A model generated the notes under the pieces. The model worked only from the letters and a program-made list of their open reading frames with translations, searched no databases and had not been told where the DNA came from. The position numbers and the translations under genes are program-made. Of a DNA stretch of 38,745 nt, positions 17,613 to 27,200 are shown in pieces; within the stretch, counting starts at the first letter, position 1, and each line of letters begins with the position of its first letter. The stretch is from an uncultured Bacteroidales bacterium. Lineage in GTDB: Bacteria > Bacteroidota > Bacteroidia > Bacteroidales > UBA932. The stretch is from contig CAMBRR010000010.1 in the NCBI GenBank assembly GCA_945870315.1, positions 1 to 38,745 on the forward strand, given 5' to 3'.

Positions 17613-17759
17613 TTAAAATTTAAAATCCATAACTGTCTCATCTACATCCAGGAAAGTAGCTCCTGTACGGGTACTGGTAGCCAGAAATGCTTCTGCGTTT
17701 GCCAGTTCTACGATATCCACAGCGGGAGTCTCATAAATTCTTTTAGTGTTCAAGATCAT
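17613..17759 (-). CDS. Small ORF, 48 residues, in fimbrillin/SusF operon gap
   Basis: A complete frame fills the 179-nt gap between the SusE-like gene and the fimbrillin chimera. It starts 19 nt after one stop and ends 13 nt before the next start. The product begins M-I-L-N-T-K-R-I-Y-E-T-P-A-V-D-I-V-E-L and ends D-E-T-V-M-D-F-K-F. It has no signal peptide and no membrane segment, and is rich in Val, Ala, Thr and acids. The opening pattern (basic residue, Tyr, Pro, then V-x-x-V-E-L) resembles short, rarely annotated proteins that I recall beside Bacteroidetes surface-protein and fimbrillin genes. The fit of the frame to the operon spacing supports it being real; function is unknown. Confidence 0.68.
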   Translation of the reverse strand: MILNTKRIYETPAVDIVELANAEAFLATSTRTGATFLDVDETVMDFKF

Positions 17760-17778
17760 AGAAGTGTTTATTTAGTGG

Positions 17779-19113
17779 TTATTTCTTATCAAAGTATATT
17801 TTGTCATTACGGAAGTCTATCATTATGAAGTTGACTGGTGTTGAAGCATTCTGCTCGTTCCTGAACAGGAAGTTGATCTGACGCATGATCGTACCGACAT
17901 TCACTCCATCCACCATGAGATCCGGATCATTCAGGAAACCGTAGGCAATGTCATACCACATATTCTTGTTCACCTGATAATCTCCTTTTTCTGACTTCTT
18001 AGGGAAGATATAGAACGCCGAGTTCACATTGGTGTAAGGCTTTCCGTCTGATGTAAGCCAGTTGAGGATTGCAAAGCACTGGTCGCCCTTGATTTCTGCT
18101 CCGCTGTACACAAGAAGCTGAGGATCAGCCTCGCTGAACTCGAACTTAAGGTCTTTAGAATACCATCCGCCGCCATCCACATTGTCACCCTTCTTGCCGA
18201 AATCCCATGGTGTGCCGAGGGCGTTTCCTTCAGGATTTAGAGTAAACTCCACATCTTCATCATAAGAGCCAAGCGCGAAATGTCCCTTGAAGGTCTTAGG
18301 CTTGAGGTCGGTCGCAGGGCTGTAGATACGGACAGTCTTGTTCTGGATATTCACGACAACACGATATGTTCCGTCTTCCTCGATATTCCAACCTATTGCT
18401 TCCGGACGCATTACGACAGACTCATCTTCCCCGTCCATGATTGATGAACCGTCCAGATCAGAAGGTGCCACATAGCTCGTCTCGCCATCGTAGACAACAG
18501 GAATTGTAAGCTGGCCCTTCTTGAGCGGAATATGAGCCGCATACTGGAACTCGTTTTCAGGAGTAGCCTTCATAAGAATACGCGTAGAGCCCTGAACAGC
18601 ATCGCCGGAGAGATACATCTTGTCCACATCGAAGGTCAGAGGTCTGAATGGTCTCACTTCAACGGTCACTGTCCTCACTTCCGGCATCACATACTGGTCG
18701 CCGCCATCCCATTTGCAGAGAACGCCGAACTGGATGGTCACAGGACGCACATAAGACTTGCCCCACTTCTCAAGAATATAGCTCTGAAGCTGAGCATTGG
18801 TAAAGCTCTTTGAGAACACTCCATCATCTTCCACCGTCCTGACGCAGGTGTTGAAGTTGTTGCCGTCTATATCGATCTTGGTGATATAGGTAGGGATATA
18901 ATCCTCGGGCATCTGTCTTGCGCTCGTCCATTCAAAGGTAAGCGCAACGGCATCCATATTGTCTCTGTCCAGATCTATCTTCCTGGCAGAGGCTGTGAGT
19001 TCCATCGTCTCTTCTGCCTCGAAGAAGGACTTGGCCTGCTCAAGGTAGTTAACAGGCTCCTGACATGCTGCCAGGGCCATTAGGGATAAAATTGCTATAT
19101 ATGTCTTTTTCAT
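17779..19113 (-). CDS. SusE-like outer-membrane glycan-binding lipoprotein
   Basis: A 444-residue protein. The start at M-K-K-T-Y is chosen over an ATG 12 nt upstream because it gives a normal type II signal with lipobox A-A-C-Q (Cys17). The N-terminal part (about 35-150) has the fibronectin-like SusE pattern (L-T-F-E-W-T-S). Two glycan-binding modules follow: about 160-270, with M-Y-L-S-G-D-A, and about 275-444. The last module is homologous to the end of the fimbrillin chimera downstream. In starch Sus, SusE and SusF retain substrate at the cell surface without enzymatic activity, and the position right after susD supports that role here. Glycan specificity is unknown. Confidence 0.87.
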   Translation of the reverse strand: MKKTYIAILSLMALAACQEPVNYLEQAKSFFEAEETMELTASARKIDLDRDNMDAVALTFEWTSARQMPEDYIPTYITKIDIDGNNFNTCVRTVEDDGVFSKSFTNAQLQSYILEKWGKSYVRPVTIQFGVLCKWDGGDQYVMPEVRTVTVEVRPFRPLTFDVDKMYLSGDAVQGSTRILMKATPENEFQYAAHIPLKKGQLTIPVVYDGETSYVAPSDLDGSSIMDGEDESVVMRPEAIGWNIEEDGTYRVVVNIQNKTVRIYSPATDLKPKTFKGHFALGSYDEDVEFTLNPEGNALGTPWDFGKKGDNVDGGGWYSKDLKFEFSEADPQLLVYSGAEIKGDQCFAILNWLTSDGKPYTNVNSAFYIFPKKSEKGDYQVNKNMWYDIAYGFLNDPDLMVDGVNVGTIMRQINFLFRNEQNASTPVNFIMIDFRNDKIYFDKK

Positions 19114-19134
19114 ACTGTCTGACACTTTTGGTTA

Positions 19135-21057
19135 TTAGTTCCAGTCCGGAATCTGCACAAGATTGGTATTCTTGTCAATCTCATCCTGCGGGATAGGCCA
19201 CCAATAGCTGATGAACTTGCGGGTCTGATATTTTGTTCTCTTATAGAAGTCCTCTTTATTGTCAGCCTTGGTATTCATGCCGTAGAAGTCACCATCCAAT
19301 GCGGTTTCGGCTTCTTTCCAGCGGCGGAGGTCATACCAACGGTTTCCTGACTCACAGTTGAGTTCGACACGGCGCTCCCTGTGGATAAGGTCCCTCATGA
19401 CTTCTGGGTCTGTAGGAATCGGTATCTCACCCTGTCCTGAACCATACACAGGAATACCGGCACGCTCGCGGATCTTGTTCACATATTTTATGATTTCGCT
19501 CTGTGCCTGAACATAAGAGCCGTTGGTAATGGCGTACTCAAGAAGACACTCGGCATAGCTGAGATAAGCCTCCGCAAGACGATACACGATACCCTGACGC
19601 TTGATATATGTACCCTTGCTGTCTGAAGGAATGGCAGACGGGTCCACTCTCTTGCGGATAAGGTAACCGGCTGATGGAGAGTCGTGGCTAGGCCCTCCAT
19701 CTTCGCCTCCGGAGAAGAAGTTGGTATACCAGTTCTTGGAACCATGCTGACGCTTTCCATAATGATATGCCTCATTATAGAGTACCGATATATAGAACCT
19801 AGGCTCACGATTGCAGTACATATTGAAAGTACCGCTTGGAACAATCACATGATTGAATTCGCTGTTTGACTCGGTTGTAGTTGACTGGTCTGCATATATC
19901 CAGGTGGTCTGAGCCACTTCTGATGCAGTGGAGAATCCGGTCTCAGTATACCCTGATGCACTATTGATGATAGGGCTTCCGTCGGCATTATAACCGGTAA
20001 TAGGTACAAGACCGTTTTTCATGAAGAATGCATCCACAAGGTTCTGTGTTATACCTATGGCGCCGCCACCACCCATAGAGCGAGGATTGGACTGACGGTC
20101 AAACCATCCGGCATCATCATAGGTACGAGGGATGATAACCTCCGTATTGCCCTGATTATAGCGGAGCATTATGGCATTCTGGTAAGACTGGAACGGGTCG
20201 ATCTCTCCGTTTGCTCTTTGGATGTAAAGCGCATGTCCGGACTCCTCCGCCTTGTCTATAAGGGTCTTGTTTGCCTCTGCAGCCACTCTCCAGCGTTCGG
20301 CATCGAACTCGGACGAGAAGATATTCTCACCGTCGATATTCACGACATTCTGCATTGCGGGATTACCGTTCACAAGTGGGCTTGCGGCGAATGTCAGAAG
20401 ACGGGCTCTGATAGCATGGCACCACAATGATGTAGCACGGCCATACTTGGTGGCATCATCATAGAAGTTCGGAAGCTGATCGGCAGTTTCCTCAAGTTCC
20501 TCCGCAATCCAATCCACCACTTCATAGAACTTGCGTTGCTTGAGCATCATTTCTGATGCATCGGTCCCGACTGCGGCGCCCTCGATGATTGGAACAGATC
20601 CATAATTCATCACCATCAGCGAATGATAGTATGCAATCATGAAACGGCACTCCGCCTTCATGTATGCAACCTCAGTCTCAGACACATCATCAAGAGCGTG
20701 AGCATTTTCTATAAAGATGTATGCCTGACGTATCAACTTAGGGAGGGTTGTCCAATAGCCGATTACGCCTCCTTGCGAAGGGGTCCAGTTACCGTTCTGA
20801 TAAAGGATAGCCTTGAAACCCTGAGATTCCCACCCCACAGATGGAGCAAGTTCGTCTGCGATTGCATCCGGCCCATCGTAAGAATAGAACTTCGGAATAC
20901 CGGTATAAATGTAGGCAAGCCAGCGTTCCATATTTGTCTTGTTCTCAAATACCGTTTCGATGGTGAGCTGATCATCTGGCTGCTTATCCAGATATGAGCA
21001 GCTCACAAGGCTTGAGAAGGCAATGGCAGTTATTATTATATATTTAATAAGTTTCAT
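19135..21057 (-). CDS. SusD/RagB-family outer-membrane glycan-binding lipoprotein
   Basis: A 640-residue protein with lipobox L-V-S-C-S (Cys20) followed by Y-L-D-K-Q-P, the classic SusD opening. TPR-type helices are present in the N-terminal part (A-E-C-R-F-M-I-A-Y-Y-H near 135), and the C-terminal SusD domain ends with R-E-R-R-V-E-L, G-N-R-W-Y-D-L-R-R-W and W-P-I-P-Q-D-E-I. It should form the lid of the SusC transporter and bind the PUL glycan at the surface. It starts 11 nt after the susC stop. At 640 residues it is longer than typical (about 550), with extra loops around residues 330-440. Confidence 0.96.
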   Translation of the reverse strand: MKLIKYIIITAIAFSSLVSCSYLDKQPDDQLTIETVFENKTNMERWLAYIYTGIPKFYSYDGPDAIADELAPSVGWESQGFKAILYQNGNWTPSQGGVIGYWTTLPKLIRQAYIFIENAHALDDVSETEVAYMKAECRFMIAYYHSLMVMNYGSVPIIEGAAVGTDASEMMLKQRKFYEVVDWIAEELEETADQLPNFYDDATKYGRATSLWCHAIRARLLTFAASPLVNGNPAMQNVVNIDGENIFSSEFDAERWRVAAEANKTLIDKAEESGHALYIQRANGEIDPFQSYQNAIMLRYNQGNTEVIIPRTYDDAGWFDRQSNPRSMGGGGAIGITQNLVDAFFMKNGLVPITGYNADGSPIINSASGYTETGFSTASEVAQTTWIYADQSTTTESNSEFNHVIVPSGTFNMYCNREPRFYISVLYNEAYHYGKRQHGSKNWYTNFFSGGEDGGPSHDSPSAGYLIRKRVDPSAIPSDSKGTYIKRQGIVYRLAEAYLSYAECLLEYAITNGSYVQAQSEIIKYVNKIRERAGIPVYGSGQGEIPIPTDPEVMRDLIHRERRVELNCESGNRWYDLRRWKEAETALDGDFYGMNTKADNKEDFYKRTKYQTRKFISYWWPIPQDEIDKNTNLVQIPDWN

Positions 21058-21068
21058 GTCAATGCTGT

Positions 21069-24000
21069 TTAAAATTTGAATTCAATACCAAAAGAAACAC
21101 TCTTCATCGCAGGATATGCTGCACCGGTGGTAGATTTGAGTTCCGGATCCCACAATTTGAAGGAAGAGAAGGTGAGAAGGTTGGTTCCTCTCAAGTACAC
21201 TCTAATACCGGTAATCTTAATTTTATCCAATACTTTCTTAGGAAGTGAATAGCCCAACTCAACATTCTTGAGTCGGAGGAAACTCATATCCTTGAGCCAC
21301 CATGTGGATGCCTGATTGTTATTCGCGTTCGTACCATAATCAAGACGAGGATAGAACACATCCTGAGACGGATTATCTACGGTCCAGCGGTCCTTATAGT
21401 TAGTGAATACATTGTAGTACACACCCTTGTTGGACACAGGAATCACATTGCCGGAAAGGATGTTCCAGGTCCTTCCCACACCAGAGAACAGGGCTCCGAA
21501 ATCAAATCCCTTGTAAGCTAGATTCAGACCGAATCCATAAACAAGTTCAGGATCCAAGGTTCCTCCAATAGCGGTCTTATCATATACGTCAATCTTTCCA
21601 TCCGGCTTTCCATTAATACCTCCTATATCCTTGTACTTTATATCACCAGGACGGACCTTGTTTACAAGAGTGACTTCAGGAAGATCAGAGCGGAGTATTC
21701 CAGCTTCTACATCGACAAAGTCATCATAGGTATATAGACCATCGTCAATATAACCGAAGAGCTGATTCACTGGATGTCCTGTCTTTGCCCTGTTAGTTCC
21801 TACTACCGAAGCCGCCTCATCCATTTCCACGATAGTATTATGCGCATAAGTCAAGGTTCCCATTGCACTGATGAAAAGGCCGCTTGCAAACTGCTTGTTG
21901 ACCTTGATGCTGAGCTCGGCTCCTTGATTCTTCACTTTACCGTAGTTTTGCCATGGCTGCTTGATGAAACCGGCGGTCGCGGGGATGGACTCACGCGCCA
22001 TGAAGATATTGTTTCGCCTTTCATCAAACAAATCGACCTGAATATCTAATGCACCATTGAAAAGGCCCAGTTCGATACCGATGTTAGCCTTATTGACTTT
22101 CTCCCATGTCAGGTCAGATACGGCAAATTCTCCTTCAGCCATACCTACACGGCTGAAGTTCGTCTCCTCTCCCCAGTAGTACATGCCAAGAGTGCCATAA
22201 TCATCCGTAATTGTGGAAAGATATGCGAAACGACGTCCATCGAGTTCCGCATTACCTGTCTGACCATAGGAAGCTCGTAACTTGAGTTTATTCACATAAG
22301 GCTTGAGTCCTCTCATGAAAGATTCTTCGCTGACAACCCAACCTAGAGCCGCTGATGGAAAGAATCCGTATCGATGTCCCTTTGCAAAGTTCTCACTACC
22401 ATTATAGCCAAAGTTGAACTCAGCGACATAACGGCTGGCAAATGTATATGCCACACGACCTGCAAGACCTTGTGTCCTGAATGGCAGTTTATCTCCTTTA
22501 TCATAGTTGCGGCGATTGAAGAGAAGAAGTCCCTGCACCGCATGCTTCTCTGCGAATGTGCGGTTGTAGTTGATATTCGCTTCCAGGTAAATACTCTTCG
22601 TACCGAACGATCCGCTGGTAGAGTGTCCGAGAGTATTCGACCCGTTCGACTTCTTGGTGATTATGAGCATTCCTTCCTCATTTCGGTTGGATGCGGGATT
22701 ATAGAAGTCAGGACTTGTACTTCTAGATACTGTCCCAGATGAGAGACGGTCAAATGAGAATGTCACACTCGCTTTGAGTCCTGGAGTAATGAACTTAAAG
22801 TCCTGATCGATGCTGAACAAGGTCTCTATCTTATGCGTGCTGGTCCTCTGATATCCCATCTGGGTAGCCATAGCCCAGACATTCGACTCTTCGTTGGCCG
22901 GTATCTGACCTGTAGAATACTGGACCGGGAATGCAAAAGGAACGTGACGGAAAGCCCTGTTGAAGATCTCACTCACGCTTTGAGTCGTCGAATTCCTATC
23001 CTGGAGGTAGCCACCTATATTGAAACGCAGCTTAGTCGTATTGGTGACTTTGAGATCGACATTTGACCGCACATTATACCTCTGAAGCTTGATGGAAGGG
23101 TCCCAATCCTTGTTTGGATCGCGAGTAAGTATTCCCTGCTCATTGAACACGGCTGCCACGAAGGAATAACGAAGAACCTCGGTACCACCTGAAAACTCCG
23201 CAGTCACCCTCTGGTTGGACGCATAGTCCTTTGAAATCGCATCAATCCAGTTCACATCCGGATAAAGGTCAGGATCGTAGTTTGCACGCGTTCTGGCGAT
23301 ATTCTGAGTGTACATAGGAGATGAGCCCGTGTCAACAAGGGTATCGTCAATAAGCTGCATGTAGTCTGCCGCACCAATATACGAAGGTAATTTCACAGGA
23401 GCGGTTCCTGCTATCTCAGCCTTGATTGTAACTCTCGGCTTGCCAACCTGGCCTCTCTTAGTATTGATAAGTATGACACCATTTGCACCACGGACACCAT
23501 AAACCGCACTTGCGGCCGCATCCTTGAGAACAGAGAATGATTCGATTTCCTCAGCATCTATATTGTTTATATCACGTTCAATACCATCGATGAGAACCAA
23601 AGGATTGCCTCCAGCACCTTGGAACGTACTTATACCACGTATCCAGAATGTGGAATTGTCGTATCCCGGCTCACCGGATCTCTGGATTGCAAGGACTCCA
23701 GCTACCGTTCCTGCAAGGTTGTTTGAGATTGAACGGCTAGTGGAAACCTTAAGCTGCTCAGGAGCAATCGTGGTGATTGAAGCAACCACGGATTCTCTTT
23801 TCTGGCGTCCATATGCAACCACAACAGCATCGTCCAACTGTTCTCCCTGGCTCATGACCACATTGAGCACCTTACGTCCGTCCACTTCTACATTTCTCGA
23901 TTGGAATCCGAGATATGTGAATACAAGAACTACATTTTTATCAGGGACCGTAATCACATAGTTTCCGTCTATGTCAGTAATAGCATTTACGGAATTGTTA

Positions 24001-24185
24001 CCCTGCATGAAAATAGCAGCACCGATAAGAGGATCTCCCTTCTCATCGGAAACATTTCCCTGGACTTTCATTCCAACCTGCTGATCCGATTGTGCCAGTA
24101 CCGGAACCGAAATCACGGTAAGACACATTACAGCAACAAGTCGTACTAAAGTGCCAAGCAAATGTCTGATTGGTTTAGTTAGCAT
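21069..24185 (-). CDS. SusC/RagA-family TonB-dependent glycan importer
   Basis: A 1038-residue protein. After a signal peptide ending near V-L-A-Q, the CarboxypepD_reg-like domain (about 39-115, V-Q-G-N-V-S-D-E-K-G-D-P-L-I-G-A) precedes the plug (about 130-245, with F-W-I-R-G-I-S-T-F and S-V-L-K-D-A-A-A-S-A-V-Y-G-V-R-G-A-N-G). A beta-barrel follows, closing with S-V-S-F-G-I-E-F-K-F. No extra N-terminal STN or anti-sigma interaction domain is seen, which agrees with control by the HTCS rather than by an ECF sigma factor. It imports oligosaccharides across the outer membrane using TonB energy. It is the first gene of the long operon and lies 72 nt after the HTCS stop. Confidence 0.96.
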   Translation of the reverse strand: MLTKPIRHLLGTLVRLVAVMCLTVISVPVLAQSDQQVGMKVQGNVSDEKGDPLIGAAIFMQGNNSVNAITDIDGNYVITVPDKNVVLVFTYLGFQSRNVEVDGRKVLNVVMSQGEQLDDAVVVAYGRQKRESVVASITTIAPEQLKVSTSRSISNNLAGTVAGVLAIQRSGEPGYDNSTFWIRGISTFQGAGGNPLVLIDGIERDINNIDAEEIESFSVLKDAAASAVYGVRGANGVILINTKRGQVGKPRVTIKAEIAGTAPVKLPSYIGAADYMQLIDDTLVDTGSSPMYTQNIARTRANYDPDLYPDVNWIDAISKDYASNQRVTAEFSGGTEVLRYSFVAAVFNEQGILTRDPNKDWDPSIKLQRYNVRSNVDLKVTNTTKLRFNIGGYLQDRNSTTQSVSEIFNRAFRHVPFAFPVQYSTGQIPANEESNVWAMATQMGYQRTSTHKIETLFSIDQDFKFITPGLKASVTFSFDRLSSGTVSRSTSPDFYNPASNRNEEGMLIITKKSNGSNTLGHSTSGSFGTKSIYLEANINYNRTFAEKHAVQGLLLFNRRNYDKGDKLPFRTQGLAGRVAYTFASRYVAEFNFGYNGSENFAKGHRYGFFPSAALGWVVSEESFMRGLKPYVNKLKLRASYGQTGNAELDGRRFAYLSTITDDYGTLGMYYWGEETNFSRVGMAEGEFAVSDLTWEKVNKANIGIELGLFNGALDIQVDLFDERRNNIFMARESIPATAGFIKQPWQNYGKVKNQGAELSIKVNKQFASGLFISAMGTLTYAHNTIVEMDEAASVVGTNRAKTGHPVNQLFGYIDDGLYTYDDFVDVEAGILRSDLPEVTLVNKVRPGDIKYKDIGGINGKPDGKIDVYDKTAIGGTLDPELVYGFGLNLAYKGFDFGALFSGVGRTWNILSGNVIPVSNKGVYYNVFTNYKDRWTVDNPSQDVFYPRLDYGTNANNNQASTWWLKDMSFLRLKNVELGYSLPKKVLDKIKITGIRVYLRGTNLLTFSSFKLWDPELKSTTGAAYPAMKSVSFGIEFKF

Positions 24186-24232
24186 AATTGTATAATTATT
24201 GGGTTATTATTTTATGTCACCTTTCGCATAAG

Positions 24233-24297
24233 CAAAATTCAGCATTATGCACTAACCTCATGGGTTAGTTTTATTCAAAAAAGGTTCGATTTTGTAC
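24233..24297 (-). promoter_or_regulatory. susC operon promoter region with 15-bp putative HTCS box
   Basis: On the minus strand a 15-bp box (gtacaaaatcgaacc, 24297-24283) lies 42 nt before a -7-like element gaattttg (24240-24233). The element matches TAnnTTTG except at its first base. The same box recurs upstream of the GH3-DUF4832 gene, 41 nt before its -7 element. No TTTG is found at the usual -33 spacing, which fits a promoter dependent on an activator. The box lies within the last codons of the HTCS gene. That it binds the HTCS is inference. Confidence 0.6.
24251..24269. repeat. Inverted repeat at HTCS stop / susC upstream region
   Basis: A perfect 7-bp inverted repeat, actaacc and ggttagt with a 5-nt centre, overlaps the HTCS stop codon and lies between the 15-bp box and the -7-like element of susC. 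There is no T-tract after it, so a simple terminator is unlikely. It may be part of the operator, or chance. Confidence 0.45.
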
Positions 24298-27200
24298 GAA
24301 TTATCATTTTTTTGGACAAAGCACCCTTCATTTGAATTTTTGAACTCGGATGGCGATAAACCAAAATGTCTTTTGAAGCATACACTGAAATATTTAGGAC
24401 TTGCAAAGCCTGTCATTGTGGAAATCTCCGCAATGTTGTACTCGGTCTCACGCAAAAGCTGGCTCGCTCTCTTGAGACGGATGTCAAGGATGAATTCCTT
24501 GATTGACAAGCCCGTCAAGTCGTTCAGTTTCTGGTACAGCCTCGTCCTTCCGATTGCCATATCGGAGACAAAATCATCGACTCCATAGTTTTCATTCTCA
24601 AAATTGTTTTCTATGAATGACACTGCTTTTTTCAGGAACTCTTCATCAACGGAGTTTGTAGCAATCTTCGCAGGTTCCGCGACGTATCTCTTGCTGAAAA
24701 GTTCCTTGAGCTTGTTCTGGCTCAGAATCAGGTTAGAAATCTGCTTCAGCAGGAAATCCATATCGACAGGCTTGTCAATGAAGACATTTGCTCCGCTCTC
24801 CAGGGCATCTATCTTGAAATTGGTATTTTCTCCAGTTGCAGACAGAGCGATGATAGGGATATGGGAAGTCTTGATATCGGCCCTTATCTCCCGGCAGAAA
24901 GTGAATCCGTCCTTCTTTGGCATCAGCAGGTCGGTCACAATGAGCTGAGGCAGGATTTTCCCGGCCTTTGCAATGCCATCCTCTCCATTTACAGCCGTAT
25001 AGACATTGTAATGTCTGGATATTCTTGATTCGAGATAGCCTCTAAGCTGGCTGTCATCCTCAACTATCAGTATGTCGTAGGCTTTCCTTGACCCGCGTGA
25101 TTCTTCCGGCATTCCCTCCTCGATCTCGCTGATCATAGCATCAATTTCAGAAGAAGCATAGTCATAGAGTTGTTCGTTTTCCGGAGGTGTCTGCATTTGG
25201 GTGCCTTCTTCTGCCGGGACCATAGGAAGTATTACCTTGAAGCAGACCATATTGTCGGAGGACGAAACGGAAATGCTGCCGCACTGGTCCTTCACAAGTT
25301 CCTGAACTATGGCCAGTCCGAGTCCGGTGTGTGACTCAAATTCAAGTTCACTCTTACCTTCATTGTTGAAAGGCTCGAATATGGTCTTGTACTTGCTCTG
25401 AGGGATTTCGCTTCCGGTGTTGGTGACGGAGAAGCTTATCCATTTGGCGTCTTGGATGCTGCTGTCCGGGATTTCCTCCGCAGGGGTAATCTTCACACCG
25501 ACATAACCATTGTCCGTAGTATATTTGATGGCATTGGAGAACAGATTGGTAAAGATTTTCTCAACAGCATCGTGGTCGAACATTGTCATATAGTTGTCCT
25601 GCCAGGCAGTGAATTCAGTCTCAATCTGCTTTTTGCTTGCATAGAACTCAAAAAGGGAAAAGATACTATCGACAAAACGCACTATGTCCCCGGGCAGTTT
25701 CTTTTGGGAAGACTTGATTGTCTCAATCTGCCTGAACTGGAGAAGTTGCATCAACATTCTCTGGATACGGGAGACATTTCTCCATATCAGGGTGACGAGG
25801 TCACGATAAGGGGCATCCTGAGGAATTTGTTTATCAAGCTGTTTCAATGGTTCTATAACAAGGGTAAGAGGTGTCTTCAAGTCGTGCGATATGTTGGTGA
25901 AGAACTCGTTTCTGGCCCTGTCAAGTTCCTGAAGGTTCTTTTCCTTTTCAACCTCAACCATCAACTGCTGCTCCAGCATCTTACGCTTGGTGGAATAACT
26001 CCACACCAGCCATATTGCAATCAGAACCAGAATTGAATATATCATATAGGCAAGTGGAGATTGGAAAGGAGATGGTCTGACAATTATTGCGACTGAACTT
26101 ACCTTGTCCGACCATAGGCCAACATTGTTGGAAGATATCATCTCAAGGCGATAATGGCCGGGAGGAAGGTTGAAAAACTGCACCGAATTCTGATTTGCAG
26201 GCAGAAGTGCCCAAGAGTCAGAGAGTCCTTCCATCCTATATGCATAGCGATTCTTGTGAGATTCCAGATAGCTATCAGACGAGAATTCCACCTCAAAGCT
26301 GGACTGGTCGTGGGACAGGCGGATTGCATTCTTTCTGCCCGAGAGGCCATTCAATGTCATTATGGACTGACGCAGGGGAGATTTCCGTTCAGACGGAGTC
26401 ACTACCTCATTATTGACCTTCAGGGAGGTAAAAAAGACCGTCGGCTTATGGCTGTTCCGGTTGATTGCTTCCGGATTGAAGATCACGAATCCGTTGGTAC
26501 CTCCAAAAAGTAGCCTATTCGATGATGTGGTAGCGCCTGAACGCACATAATATGCTCCACATTCATTGGATGAACCCACCTTTGCCTTTTCAAATGTAGA
26601 GAAAGCTCTTCTGAATATATATAGCCCGTCATCTGTACTGAACCAAAGGTCTCCAGTGACGGCATCCTCCTCAATTGCAAACACATTCAGCCCGTCAAGG
26701 CCCTTTCCATCCACATCCCGGACAATCGAATATGTGCCATCCTGCTTCAGTCTGGTCACTCCTGCGCCTCTGGTGCCGAACCATATCTCAGAAAAGGATG
26801 TCCTGCAGAAGGAACAAAGGGTATTGGGGCGTATGTCCTCTGATTCCACCTGATAATTACGCCTGATATGGCGGGTTTCCGTATCCATAACGATGACTCC
26901 GCTGCTGGTTGCGAGTATGAGGTCGCTGCCATCCCGGAAAAGTGTCTGTACCCTCAGTCTCACATCGTTTGATTTAGAATCTATGCCGAAGACCTTTTCC
27001 ACGCTGGAAGTCGCGCAGTCCCAGTATCTTAAATCGGTGTCCGGATCCGAAAGCCACAGTCCCCTGTCCCCATCAAACTCAAAATCATAGACGGTAAGCG
27101 GAGCACCTGTCGCAGGGTCATTGATTCCAAGAGAGGAAATCTGATCTTTCTTTATGTCATAGCACAGCATACCTGCATTGAAGGCCGAAATGTAAAGTTT

